A stretch of 18,018 nt of DNA from an uncultured Porphyromonadaceae bacterium (lineage in GTDB: Bacteria > Bacteroidota > Bacteroidia > Bacteroidales > Paludibacteraceae): positions 1 through 18,018 of the forward strand of contig CALEJM010000121.1 in assembly GCA_937898265.1 (NCBI GenBank), in the 5' to 3' direction. The notes under the pieces are model-generated. The model was not told the DNA's origin. It saw nothing but the letters and a program-made list of their open reading frames with translations, and searched no databases. The position numbers and the translations under genes were made by a program. This document shows positions 9,991-18,018 of the stretch, in pieces. Each line of letters starts with the position of its first letter. Position 1 is the stretch's first letter.

Positions 9991-10018
9991 CACTTCGCCT
10001 TAGGCGATAGGGCGATGA
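9987..10018 (+). repeat. 32-bp direct repeat, copy 1
   Basis: Begins inside the T tract of the guaB terminator. It contains the palindrome CGCCTTAGGCG. It is the same as 10164-10195 except for one base (AGGG here, AAGG there). Confidence 0.85.
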
Positions 10019-10063
10019 GGTGATGAGGGGTTCGAGGTGTTCGAAGGGTTCGAAGGGTTCAAG
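10019..10063 (+). repeat. 27-bp long-range repeat plus TTCGAAGGG 9-bp array
   Basis: Bases 10019-10045 recur without a mismatch at 11746-11772. From 10031 the sequence runs in 9-base units: TTCGAGGTG, TTCGAAGGG, TTCGAAGGG, TTCAAG. The reverse complement of this unit forms the array at 11790-11825. Confidence 0.85.
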
Positions 10064-10099
10064 AACTTTTCACTTTTCACTTTTCTTTGTTTCACAAAG

Positions 10100-10159
10100 A
10101 GTCTGCTCACGCTCGGCATACCAAGCAAGCTTGGGTCTGCTCTCGCTTAATCGCAGACT
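10100..10159. other. Nested inverted-repeat element
   Basis: Outer arms AGTCTGC (10100-10106) and GCAGACT (10153-10159) enclose an inner dyad CCAAGC (10121-10126) and GCTTGG (10129-10134). The 311-base gap between the guaB terminator and the next gene consists entirely of repeats and dyads and has no coding potential. The element could form a cruciform or RNA hairpin; the function is unknown. Confidence 0.5.
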
Positions 10160-10163
10160 TCAC

Positions 10164-10195
10164 TTTTCACTTCGCCTTAGGCGATAAGGCGATGA
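10164..10195 (+). repeat. 32-bp direct repeat, copy 2
   Basis: Partner of 9987-10018, with 31 of 32 bases identical. A CACTTTT-type short repeat precedes it. Confidence 0.85.
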
Positions 10196-10202
10196 ACGAG
10201 AA

Positions 10203-10238
10203 ATCCCCGCTACTTCACGATGGTGAGGTGGCGGGGAT
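10203..10238. terminator. 16-bp stem with tetraloop between convergent genes
   Basis: Arms 10203-10218 and 10223-10238 pair fully (two G-U pairs on the plus strand) around GATG. It lies between the convergent guaB and DUF6261-like genes. The T tract is poor on both sides (ATTTCTCG on the minus strand), so it may block read-through from either side or act as a minus-strand terminator. Confidence 0.55.
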
Positions 10239-10242
10239 AATT

Positions 10243-10308
10243 AATTAGCAATTAGCAATGAGCAATTAGCAATTAATAATTTCTCATTACTCATTACTCA
10301 TTACTCAT
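10243..10308. repeat. Two adjoining 7-bp tandem arrays
   Basis: Five AATTAGC-type units (10243-10277) are followed by 3.6 TCATTAC units (10284-10308). The second array runs into the end of the neighbouring minus-strand gene, supplying its TAA stop (10301-10303) and last codons. Confidence 0.85.
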
Positions 10309-11035
10309 CTGCTTCTTCAGGGTCTTTTTTGGCGCGTGTGGCGCGGGCTTTCATCTCGGCTTTGAGACGTTGGATAATCTCGTTGGCGCGGAGGATGAAC
10401 GGCTCGTAGACGGTCGGTTTGACCACGACGAGGGCATTGACCAGCGTGGTGAGCTCGCGATGTACGTCGGCGAGGGCGTTGAACGCCTGCTTGGTTGAGC
10501 CGACGGGCAGGCGCACACCGGCCATCGTGTCGGTGCGTTGCTTGAAGAGGTCGTTGAAGGCTTTCTCGGCTGAGATGAGCTGGTTGGTCCAACGGTCGAG
10601 ACCGAGTTGGTCGTAGCCCGGAACGTCCTGGAGGTCGGTGAGGAGGTTGTGGATGGCGCCGCTTTCTTCGATGTAGGAGAGTTTTTGCACGCTTCCGTAG
10701 TTGTTGAAGATGAACTGCAGTTTCTGCACGGTTTCCTGCTCGGCTTTGGAGTAGGTGGTGTCGTACTCGAGCGACTTGAGGAAGTAGCCCATGCCGGTGA
10801 GCACGCGGTCGCGTGTGGCGTCGGCAGCGGCGATGTCGTCGGTGTCGGTGCTTTTGCGAAGTGGTTTGAGCACGGCGTCGAGGGCGTCGGTGGCGGCCTG
10901 ATAGTTGGTGAGCGTCTGTTTCACCTCGGTGGCTGCGCTGAGCAGTGGGAAGTGCTCGATGAGCTTCTGTGCCAAACCGAAGAGTTCTTCGTTGCGAAGT
11001 TGTGAGACTGCGATTGTTTCGAGTTTTGCTGCCAT
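10301..11035 (-). CDS. Helical protein resembling the DUF6261 family of Bacteroidota
   Basis: 244 residues, no signal peptide and no membrane segment. The opening ETIAVSQLRNEELFGLAQKL resembles the N-terminal VxxLRNEEHF signature I associate with DUF6261, a Bacteroidota family of unknown function. The rest is predicted mostly alpha-helical: repeated heptad-like Leu/Ala patterns, a charged C-terminal helix (about residues 222-244) rich in Lys, Arg and Ala, and an acidic tail DPEEADE. I see no catalytic motif. Coding GC is clearly higher than in the small gene just upstream (11110-11283), which lies 74 bases away on the same strand and could share its transcript. The last codons and stop lie in a 7-bp tandem array, so the C-terminus may vary between strains. 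Family assignment is tentative; the gene itself is well supported. Confidence 0.7.
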   Translation of the reverse strand: MAAKLETIAVSQLRNEELFGLAQKLIEHFPLLSAATEVKQTLTNYQAATDALDAVLKPLRKSTDTDDIAAADATRDRVLTGMGYFLKSLEYDTTYSKAEQETVQKLQFIFNNYGSVQKLSYIEESGAIHNLLTDLQDVPGYDQLGLDRWTNQLISAEKAFNDLFKQRTDTMAGVRLPVGSTKQAFNALADVHRELTTLVNALVVVKPTVYEPFILRANEIIQRLKAEMKARATRAKKDPEEADE

Positions 11036-11109
11036 AGTTGTATATTATTTAAGTGAATGATTTGCTGATGATGGTTTTACGACTACACCTTAATTCCGCA
11101 GCATTTCTT

Positions 11110-11283
11110 TTATTTATTCTTTTCAGCTTGTTCAGCTTCATATCGACATTTGGGAGAACAATATGTCCGCCTGCTACCCAGCCATATTCTACCTTCTCCT
11201 TTACCTTTTACTGGACCACCACACCATGCACATCTGTCTATCATACCAGCTTCATTTAGTGGCTCTTTTACAAAGAAACTCAT
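11110..11283 (-). CDS. Small zinc-finger-like protein (57 aa, CxxC...CxxxC)
   Basis: The ATG at 11281-11283 opens 57 codons to TAA at 11110-11112. Cysteines 18 and 21 (CAWCGG) and 42 and 46 (YCSPKC) form a CxxC-X20-CxxxC pattern, typical of a treble-clef or zinc-ribbon fold such as the YacG-like FCSxRC type. A charged helix (RYEAEQAEKNK) follows. The N-terminus (SFFVKEPLNEAGMIDR) has no signal peptide. Support comes from the four paired cysteines, the A-rich AAAAAAAACAAAACATT before the ATG, and a strong promoter about 150 bases upstream. It is AT-rich compared with its neighbours, which suggests a different origin. The likely action is nucleic-acid or protein binding in the cytoplasm, but that is inference. 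The 74-base gap to the DUF6261-like gene allows co-transcription. Confidence 0.7.
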   Translation of the reverse strand: MSFFVKEPLNEAGMIDRCAWCGGPVKGKGEGRIWLGSRRTYCSPKCRYEAEQAEKNK

Positions 11284-11434
11284 AATGTTTTGTTTTTTTT
11301 GATTTCTTCCCTCTGTTTAAGGCTTCGGGATTGGCCTATGTTTTATTATCAAATTATCGTGTTTCAACTAGCCTAAGGACAAGCATCAATGACGCTTTTT
11401 ATATGTTTATCTTGCCAAACAGACCGTTGCAAGA
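11284..11434 (-). promoter_or_regulatory. Structured 5' leader of the small zinc-finger gene
   Basis: About 150 bases lie between the predicted transcription start and the ATG, far longer than needed. On the minus strand it contains TCTTGC...GCAAGA (6 bp), AAGCGTC-ATT-GATGCTT (7 bp with one G-U), and TTAGGCT...AGCCTTAA or, alternatively, TAGGC...GCCTTA (arms that can exchange). No ORF fills it. Competing stems sharing the AGCCTTA arm resemble a riboswitch or cis-acting leader, but I cannot match a known class; a separate small RNA is also possible. Confidence 0.4.
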
Positions 11435-11439
11435 CACGG

Positions 11440-11471
11440 CAAAAGTACTACATTTATTTATGTTGACAAAA
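11440..11471 (-). promoter_or_regulatory. Bacteroidota sigma-ABfr-type promoter
   Basis: On the minus strand TTTTG (11467-11471) is the -33 element, followed by a 19-base spacer and TACTTTTG (11440-11447), a full match to TAnnTTTG. Transcription would start at about 11432-11434 towards the small zinc-finger gene. It is the best promoter match in the window. Confidence 0.65.
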
Positions 11472-11510
11472 TTATCATGACTACAATTTTTCGCACGGCG
11501 AAAATCTTTG

Positions 11511-11738
11511 CGGGGAACAATCCAAGCCCTTGGACGGCTTCCCGCTCACTTCGGGACACCATCCAAGCCCTTGGAAAGCTTGCCGCTCACGTCGGGGAAC
11601 CATCCAACCCCTTGGAAAGCTTGCCGCTCACGTCGGGGAACCATCCAAGCCCTTGGAAAGCTTGCCGACGACGTCGGGGAACCATCCAAGCCCTTGGAAA
11701 GCTTGCCGCTCACTTCGGGGAACCATCCAAGCCCTTGG
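11511..11738. repeat. 41-bp tandem repeat, 5.4 copies
   Basis: Units begin at 11518, 11559, 11600, 11641, 11682 and 11723 (last one partial, 16 bases), exactly 41 bases apart. Each holds the dyad CCAAGCCCTTGG, usually then AAGCTTG and a variable GCTCAC(G/T)TC block. Outer units are more diverged than inner ones. Since 41 is not a multiple of 3, the array is open in all three plus frames and also on the minus strand. There is no codon bias or start context, so I treat it as non-coding. No unique spacers separate the units, so it is not CRISPR. Confidence 0.93.
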
Positions 11739-11745
11739 GCGATAA

Positions 11746-11825
11746 GGTGATGAGGGGTTCGAGGTGTTCGAACAGTGATGAAAGGTCTACCCTTCGAACC
11801 CTTCGAACCCTTCGAACCCTTCAAA
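11746..11825. repeat. Second copy of the 27-bp repeat plus inverted CCCTTCGAA array
   Basis: 11746-11772 equals 10019-10045. Three CCCTTCGAA units and a degenerate fourth follow from 11790. Bases 11755-11772 can pair with 11793-11810 (16 of 18 positions), giving a large hairpin. Confidence 0.85.
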
Positions 11826-11848
11826 ACCTCCCCACAGACGTGCGGGAG
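11823..11848 (-). terminator. Likely terminator of the ileS-dxr-rseP-ABC-F transcript
   Basis: On the minus strand CTCCCGCA (11841-11848) pairs with TGTGGGGAG (11828-11836) with one bulged G, followed by GTTTT. It lies about 40 bases after the ABC-F stop codon. The short T tract makes it weak. Confidence 0.45.
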
Positions 11849-11885
11849 ACTTTCCAAGCAGTTTTAAGTTATGATTTTGGGAAAT

Positions 11886-13775
<1,890 letters not shown>

Positions 13776-13786
13776 TTGCCTTGAAT

Positions 13787-15292
13787 TTATTTACCCAACA
13801 GACCCATGATCCATTTGAAGAGGTCGTTGCCGTTGGCGAAGATGAGCAATGCCAACAGCAGGAACATGCCGATGTTGAGCATCACTTCCATCACCTTGTC
13901 GTTTGGCTTGCGGCGTGTAATCATCTCGTAGAGGATGAACAGCACGTAGCCGCCGTCGAGCACTGGGATTGGCAATATGTTCATGAAGGCGAGGATAATC
14001 GAGAGGAATGCTGTCAGACTCCAGAAGGCTTCCCAATCCCAGAAGGCAGGGAACAGACCGCCGATGGCACCGAAACCGCCGAGGCTCTTGGCACCTGCTT
14101 TGGTGAAGACGAGGCGGAACTGCTTGACGTAGGAGCCGAGCACTTCGCATCCTTTTCTGATGCCAGCAGGGAATGAGGCGAAGAAACCGTATTTCTTGAC
14201 TTTGGTCTTGAAGAACAAGGCTGGATTCTTGAAGGTGATGCCAAGCATGCCAGACTCATCGACAACGACAGGCACGTCGAGGGTTCGTCCGCTTCTCACA
14301 AGGGTAAGTACGGAAGTTTCGTTAGGGTGTTTGCTCAAAGTGTCGCGAATCTGTGAAGCAGCAGAGGTCATCACTGAATTGATGCCGATGATGCTGTCGC
14401 CTCTCTGCAGACCGGCTTCCTTGGCAGGAGTGTTGGGTGCTACTGAGTCCACCACGAATGGGAAACGTATGCTGAAGAATTGTCCGCCTTTCTCGTTCTC
14501 AACGAATTGTTCGCCGAAATCTTTCGGCAAGGTGAGGCTGACTTTCTCATTGTTGCGGAGCACTGTCACCTCTTGTTTGCCTTCGATAACCAGAAGTTGA
14601 GCCACATCGGAAGTGTGCTCTGGACGTTCGCCATTGATGTCAACGATGATATCGCCATTTTCAAAACCGTTGTCGAGGGCAGTCTGGCAGTAGTCGTAGC
14701 CAAGATAGCCATTGCTTACAGGCACCCATTCCTCGCCGTAGTGGAACATCAGCATACTATATATAATAAGTGCACCGATGAAGTTGTTGACCACGCCGCC
14801 CACGATGATGAGCAGACGTTGCCAAGTCTTTTTGCTGCGGTATTCCCAAGGCTGCGGCTCGCTGTTGATGGTTGCGGAGTCGGAGGTCTCGTCAACCATA
14901 CCGGCGATAGAGCAGTAGCCACCCAGTGGAATCCAGCCGATGCCCCATTCGGTATTTTCTGGATATTTTCGCCAATCGTCGTCTGCCAACTCCTCCAATG
15001 GAGCAGGGGCATAGACGGTGTTGCCTTTCTTGTCCTTCTTCTCGTTGCCGTCGGCATCAAGGAGAGGCTTTACATGGTCTGGAAGATTCTTCTGAAACCA
15101 AGCGAAATGCCATTTGCCATTGAACTTCTTCGCTCTTACGATTGAGAAGTTGGGGTTGAAGAACAGATAGAACTTGTCGACGCGAGTCTTGAAGAGTCGT
15201 GCCCAAAAGAAATGGCCCAACTCGTGAATAAAAATGAGAAAAGACAGACTCACAACCAACTGTGCTGCCTTAATCCAAAATTCTGCTGTCAT
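13787..15292 (-). CDS. rseP: RseP-type site-2 (intramembrane) zinc metalloprotease
   Basis: 501 residues. The first membrane helix (about 8-30) carries the HELGH zinc motif at 23-27. GWIPLGGY follows at 119-126. A second membrane segment lies at about 157-183, then two PDZ domains (about 195-255 and 275-345) that gate substrate entry from the periplasm. The third zinc ligand is Asp446 in NILPIPVLDGG, followed by a last membrane helix (about 472-487). Between residues 75 and 115 there is a charged Lys/Asp/Glu-rich insertion before GWIPLGGY. RseP cuts anti-sigma factors and leftover signal peptides inside the inner membrane. It lies 21 bases after dxr and 11 before the ABC-F gene. A close dxr-rseP pairing is also known from E. 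coli, where uppS and cdsA lie between them; here they are adjacent. Confidence 0.95.
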   Translation of the reverse strand: MTAEFWIKAAQLVVSLSFLIFIHELGHFFWARLFKTRVDKFYLFFNPNFSIVRAKKFNGKWHFAWFQKNLPDHVKPLLDADGNEKKDKKGNTVYAPAPLEELADDDWRKYPENTEWGIGWIPLGGYCSIAGMVDETSDSATINSEPQPWEYRSKKTWQRLLIIVGGVVNNFIGALIIYSMLMFHYGEEWVPVSNGYLGYDYCQTALDNGFENGDIIVDINGERPEHTSDVAQLLVIEGKQEVTVLRNNEKVSLTLPKDFGEQFVENEKGGQFFSIRFPFVVDSVAPNTPAKEAGLQRGDSIIGINSVMTSAASQIRDTLSKHPNETSVLTLVRSGRTLDVPVVVDESGMLGITFKNPALFFKTKVKKYGFFASFPAGIRKGCEVLGSYVKQFRLVFTKAGAKSLGGFGAIGGLFPAFWDWEAFWSLTAFLSIILAFMNILPIPVLDGGYVLFILYEMITRRKPNDKVMEVMLNIGMFLLLALLIFANGNDLFKWIMGLLGK

Positions 15293-15313
15293 AGAAAAAA
15301 TGATGTTTTTTGA

Positions 15314-16480
15314 TTAGTGGTTAACAACGAACAACTCTGCCAACTCGCGAGCCTTTTGGTCGGTTGCCACATAGTCGTCGTAGGATGGGGTGTCTATAAA
15401 ATTGATTGTATTGATAACGCTTTCAAGCATATCGCTCATGCCGAGGAACGAAATTTTCTCTTGCAAGAACTTCTGCACAGCCACCTCGTTGGCTGCATTG
15501 AGTGCACATGGGATATTGCCTCCGCGATGCATCGCCTCATAGGCCAAAGCCAGGTTGCGGAAGCGTTTCGTGTCAGGTTCTTCGAAAGTCAGCATACCGC
15601 ATTTGGCCAGATTCAATGGCTCCACCTCGGTTGAGATACGCTCTGGGAAGGTGAGTGCCAACTGAATTGGGAGACGCATGTCGGGATTGCCCAACTGAGC
15701 CTTGATGCTGCCGTCGGCGAACTGCACCAACGAGTGGATGATGCTTTGTGGGTGAACCACCACATCGATGCGGTCCACATCGATGCCAAACAGCCACTTC
15801 GCCTCCATCACCTCAAAGCCCTTGTTCATCATAGAAGCCGAGTCGATGGTAATCTTCGCACCCATATTCCAAGTTGGATGATTGAGGGCTTGGGCAGGAG
15901 TCACGTTGCTGAGGTCGGCCATTGTGCGGAACGGACCGCCCGAGGCTGTCAGTATGATACGGTCGACCGCCTGCTCTGGCTCGCCAATCAAACATTGAAA
16001 AACAGCACTATGTTCCGAGTCAATAGGAAGAATCGGTGCGTGGTGCTTGAGGGCAAGGGCTGTCACCAGTTTTCCTGCCACAACCAAGCACTCCTTGTTT
16101 GCCAAGGCAATCTTCTTCTTTGCCTCGATAGCATGAATCACTGGTTTCAAGGCGGCATAGCCAACCAAAGCCACCACCACGGTATCCACAGACTCCATAG
16201 CAGCCACCTCGGCAATGGCATCATTGCCTGTCCACACCTTCATAGGGAGATCAGCCAAAGCCTCTTTCACCTTAGGATATAAAGACTCGTTGGCAATCAC
16301 CACCACCTCTGGGAGGAAGGCACGTGCCTGCTGAATGAGCAAGTCGGCATTATTGCCTGCTGTGAGGGCATACACCTCAAAACGCTCGGGGTGGTGCTTG
16401 ACCACTTCGAGCGTTTGAACGCCTATAGACCCCGTAGAGCCTAAGATGGCGAGAGACTGCTTCTTCTGACTTTCTGTCAT
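15314..16480 (-). CDS. dxr: 1-deoxy-D-xylulose-5-phosphate reductoisomerase
   Basis: 388 residues, full length. The N-terminal NADPH-binding motif is LGSTGSIG (13-20). The metal ligands are Asp154 and Glu156 in PIDSEHSAVFQ and Glu223 in MNKGFEVMEA; the spacing is 12 residues shorter than in E. coli because a loop is missing. GGPFR (181-185) and NHPTWNMG (200-207) are further conserved substrate-binding segments. Dxr converts DXP to MEP, the first committed step of the non-mevalonate isoprenoid pathway, in the cytoplasm, as a metal-dependent homodimer. The start MTESQKKQ lies 33 bases after the ileS stop; no terminator is seen in the gap, so both probably share a transcript that continues into rseP. 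Confidence 0.97.
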   Translation of the reverse strand: MTESQKKQSLAILGSTGSIGVQTLEVVKHHPERFEVYALTAGNNADLLIQQARAFLPEVVVIANESLYPKVKEALADLPMKVWTGNDAIAEVAAMESVDTVVVALVGYAALKPVIHAIEAKKKIALANKECLVVAGKLVTALALKHHAPILPIDSEHSAVFQCLIGEPEQAVDRIILTASGGPFRTMADLSNVTPAQALNHPTWNMGAKITIDSASMMNKGFEVMEAKWLFGIDVDRIDVVVHPQSIIHSLVQFADGSIKAQLGNPDMRLPIQLALTFPERISTEVEPLNLAKCGMLTFEEPDTKRFRNLALAYEAMHRGGNIPCALNAANEVAVQKFLQEKISFLGMSDMLESVINTINFIDTPSYDDYVATDQKARELAELFVVNH

Positions 16481-16513
16481 CGTTACAGTATGTGTTGTTT
16501 TCTTTTGTCTTGC

Positions 16514-18018
16514 TTATGCTTTGGTTACTTTCACCTTCACGATGAAGTCCTCGAAGTCGAGTTCGGTAGCCTCAGCAATAGAATCCACCTCGTTGAGGCT
16601 CTGAGCCAAAACCTGAGTGGTGATATATTCGCGGAAATCGGCAAGGGCATCGGTCACTTGCTCGTGACGTTCAACCTCGATGTTGATCTTATCGGTGATC
16701 TCGAGGCCTGAGCTCTTGCGGATATTCTGGATGCGGTTGACCAATTCGCGGGCGATACCTTCGCGACGGAGTGCCTCGGTCACCTCGATGTCAAGAGCGA
16801 TGGTCAGTTTGCCTTCGTTCGAAACGAGCCAGCCTGGCATATCTTCGGTAGTGATTTCTACATCGGCAACCTCAACCTCAACGTCACCTGAAGGCAAGTG
16901 GAGAGTTGCCACACCAGCACGTTCCATGTCGGCAATAGCACCTTGTTCCATAGCACCGATGGCAGCAGCAATTTCCTTCATCTGTTTGCCGAATTTCTTA
17001 CCCAAAACCTTGAAGTTAGGCTTGATACGTTTCACAAGGCTGATGGTTGACTCCTCGGAAGTCTCGATGAGGAGTTCCTTGACGTTAACCTCGGTCTTGA
17101 TGAGGTCGGCGATATAAGAGAGTTGCTCCTTGGTCTTGGCATCTGGAGCAGGGATGATTGCTTTGCTCAATGGTTGACGAACCTTCTTCTCTGCCTTACG
17201 ACGGAGGGCAAGAATCATAGAAGAAGCCTGTTGAGCCAACTGCATGCACTCCTCAAGATAAGTGTCGATGAGGCTCTCGTCGGCTACTGGGAATGTTGCC
17301 AAGTGAACAGACTCGTACTTGCCGTTCTCGTTGGTCAAGTCTTCGAAGAGTTGGTCAGCATAGAATGGAGCGATAGGAGCCATCAACTTAGCCACAGTCA
17401 CGAGACATTGATAGAGTGTCTGATAAGCGGAGAGTTTGTCTTCGTTCATCTCGCCACCCCAGAAACGTTTACGGTTCAAGCGTACGTACCAGTTGGAGAG
17501 GTTCTCGCCCACGAAGTCGCTGATAGCACGACCAGCACGTGTTGGTTCGTAGTTCTCGTAGTGTGCTGAAACCTCTTTGATGAGGGTGTTGAGCAAAGAG
17601 ATAATCCAACGGTCGATTTCAGGACGTTTCTCCACAGGAATCAATGGAGCCTTGGTGTCGAAACCGTCAACGTTGGCATAGAGTGCGAAGAATGAATAGG
17701 TGTTGTAGAGAGTTCCGAAGAATTTACGACGAACCTCTTCCACACCGTTGATATCAAATTTGAGGTTGTCCCAAGGCGATGAGTTGGTCATCATGTACCA
17801 ACGCAATGGGTCGGAACCGTATTGCTCGATAGTAGAGAATGGGTCAACGGCATTGCCGAGACGTTTTGACATCTTGTTGCCGTTCTTGTCTAAGACCAAG
17901 CCGTTGGAAATCACGTTCTTATATGCCACGCTGTCGAACACCATAGTCGCGATGGCATGTAGTGTGAAGAACCAGCCGCGTGTCTGGTCAACGCCCTCGG
18001 CGATGAAGTCGGCCGGGA
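16514..18018 (-). CDS. ileS: Isoleucyl-tRNA synthetase, C-terminal part (5' end outside window)
   Basis: The last 501 or so residues; the frame is open to the right edge (PADFIAEGVDQTRGWFFTLH) and the HIGH motif and editing domain lie outside. KMSKR (codons at 17861-17875) in NGNKMSKRLGN is the class I signature loop that binds ATP during isoleucine activation. LSNWYVRLNRKRFW and KLMAPIAPFYADQLF belong to the anticodon-binding helical domain. The C-terminal part (RQPLSKAIIP, TEVNVKEL, REGIARELVNRIQNIRKSSGLE) and the absence of a C-terminal CxxC zinc finger point to the eukaryote-like IleS2 type. That type is known for reduced mupirocin sensitivity, which is not testable here. An internal ATG at 17944 opens a 476-codon frame but is not the start. 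First gene of the minus-strand array seen here. Confidence 0.96.
   Translation of the reverse strand, partial: PADFIAEGVDQTRGWFFTLHAIATMVFDSVAYKNVISNGLVLDKNGNKMSKRLGNAVDPFSTIEQYGSDPLRWYMMTNSSPWDNLKFDINGVEEVRRKFFGTLYNTYSFFALYANVDGFDTKAPLIPVEKRPEIDRWIISLLNTLIKEVSAHYENYEPTRAGRAISDFVGENLSNWYVRLNRKRFWGGEMNEDKLSAYQTLYQCLVTVAKLMAPIAPFYADQLFEDLTNENGKYESVHLATFPVADESLIDTYLEECMQLAQQASSMILALRRKAEKKVRQPLSKAIIPAPDAKTKEQLSYIADLIKTEVNVKELLIETSEESTISLVKRIKPNFKVLGKKFGKQMKEIAAAIGAMEQGAIADMERAGVATLHLPSGDVEVEVADVEITTEDMPGWLVSNEGKLTIALDIEVTEALRREGIARELVNRIQNIRKSSGLEITDKINIEVERHEQVTDALADFREYITTQVLAQSLNEVDSIAEATELDFEDFIVKVKVTKA

Noticed and set aside
11511..11738. CRISPR array
   Set aside because: Units are contiguous with no unique spacers, and there are no cas genes nearby.
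14480..15145. 221-codon plus-strand ORF antisense to rseP
   Set aside because: Overlaps conserved RseP coding sequence entirely, with no independent start context or domain.

Overview
The window looks like a Bacteroidota (Bacteroidales, probably Prevotella/Bacteroides-like) chromosome fragment. The signs are: no Shine-Dalgarno sequences but A-rich stretches before start codons; promoter-like TAnnTTTG (-7) motifs; Bacteroidota-type protein architectures (Omp85 barrel ending in a terminal Phe, DUF6261-like protein, eukaryote-like IleS); and 7-bp and 9-bp tandem repeats between genes. Most of the window is housekeeping. The accessory material lies at the very left end and between about 9.95 and 11.85 kb.

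Left end (1-5150): the first 180 bases do not belong with what follows. On the minus strand they encode an open 60-residue piece of a processive family 2 glycosyltransferase (TED and QxxRW motifs) at about 31% GC. It abuts the middle of a plus-strand Omp85 (BamA/TamA/TamL-like) barrel at about 46% GC. I read this as an assembly chimera or a very sharp rearrangement near position 180. The barrel is followed by two exported peptidases, a C69-family dipeptidase and an M3-family peptidyl-dipeptidase, separated by 9 bases and ending at a strong intrinsic terminator.

Middle (5151-9990): after about 380 bases of AT-rich non-coding DNA comes a predicted cytoplasmic transglutaminase-fold protein. Next are adenylosuccinate lyase (purB) and IMP dehydrogenase (guaB), one enzyme from each side of the IMP branch point, probably co-transcribed. 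purB has a leader of about 200 bases holding a 31-codon ORF whose stop codon runs straight into a terminator-like hairpin, which is the layout of an attenuator. A strong terminator closes guaB.

Repeat-rich accessory region (9987-11850): two minus-strand genes, a DUF6261-like protein and a previously easily missed 57-residue protein with four zinc-ligand-type cysteines, are bracketed by repeats. These include a 32-bp direct repeat, an identical 27-bp direct repeat on both sides, TTCGAA-based 9-bp arrays in opposite orientation, 7-bp arrays, and 5.4 copies of a 41-bp tandem repeat. The small zinc-protein gene has a near-perfect Bacteroidota promoter and an approximately 150-base leader with several stem-loops.

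Right part (11886-18018, all minus strand): a tight array transcribed ileS (3' part only) > dxr > rseP > ABC-F ATPase, with gaps of 33, 21 and 11 bases. It links tRNA charging, isoprenoid precursor synthesis, envelope site-2 proteolysis and a ribosome-associated ATPase. It probably ends at a weak hairpin just before the repeat region.
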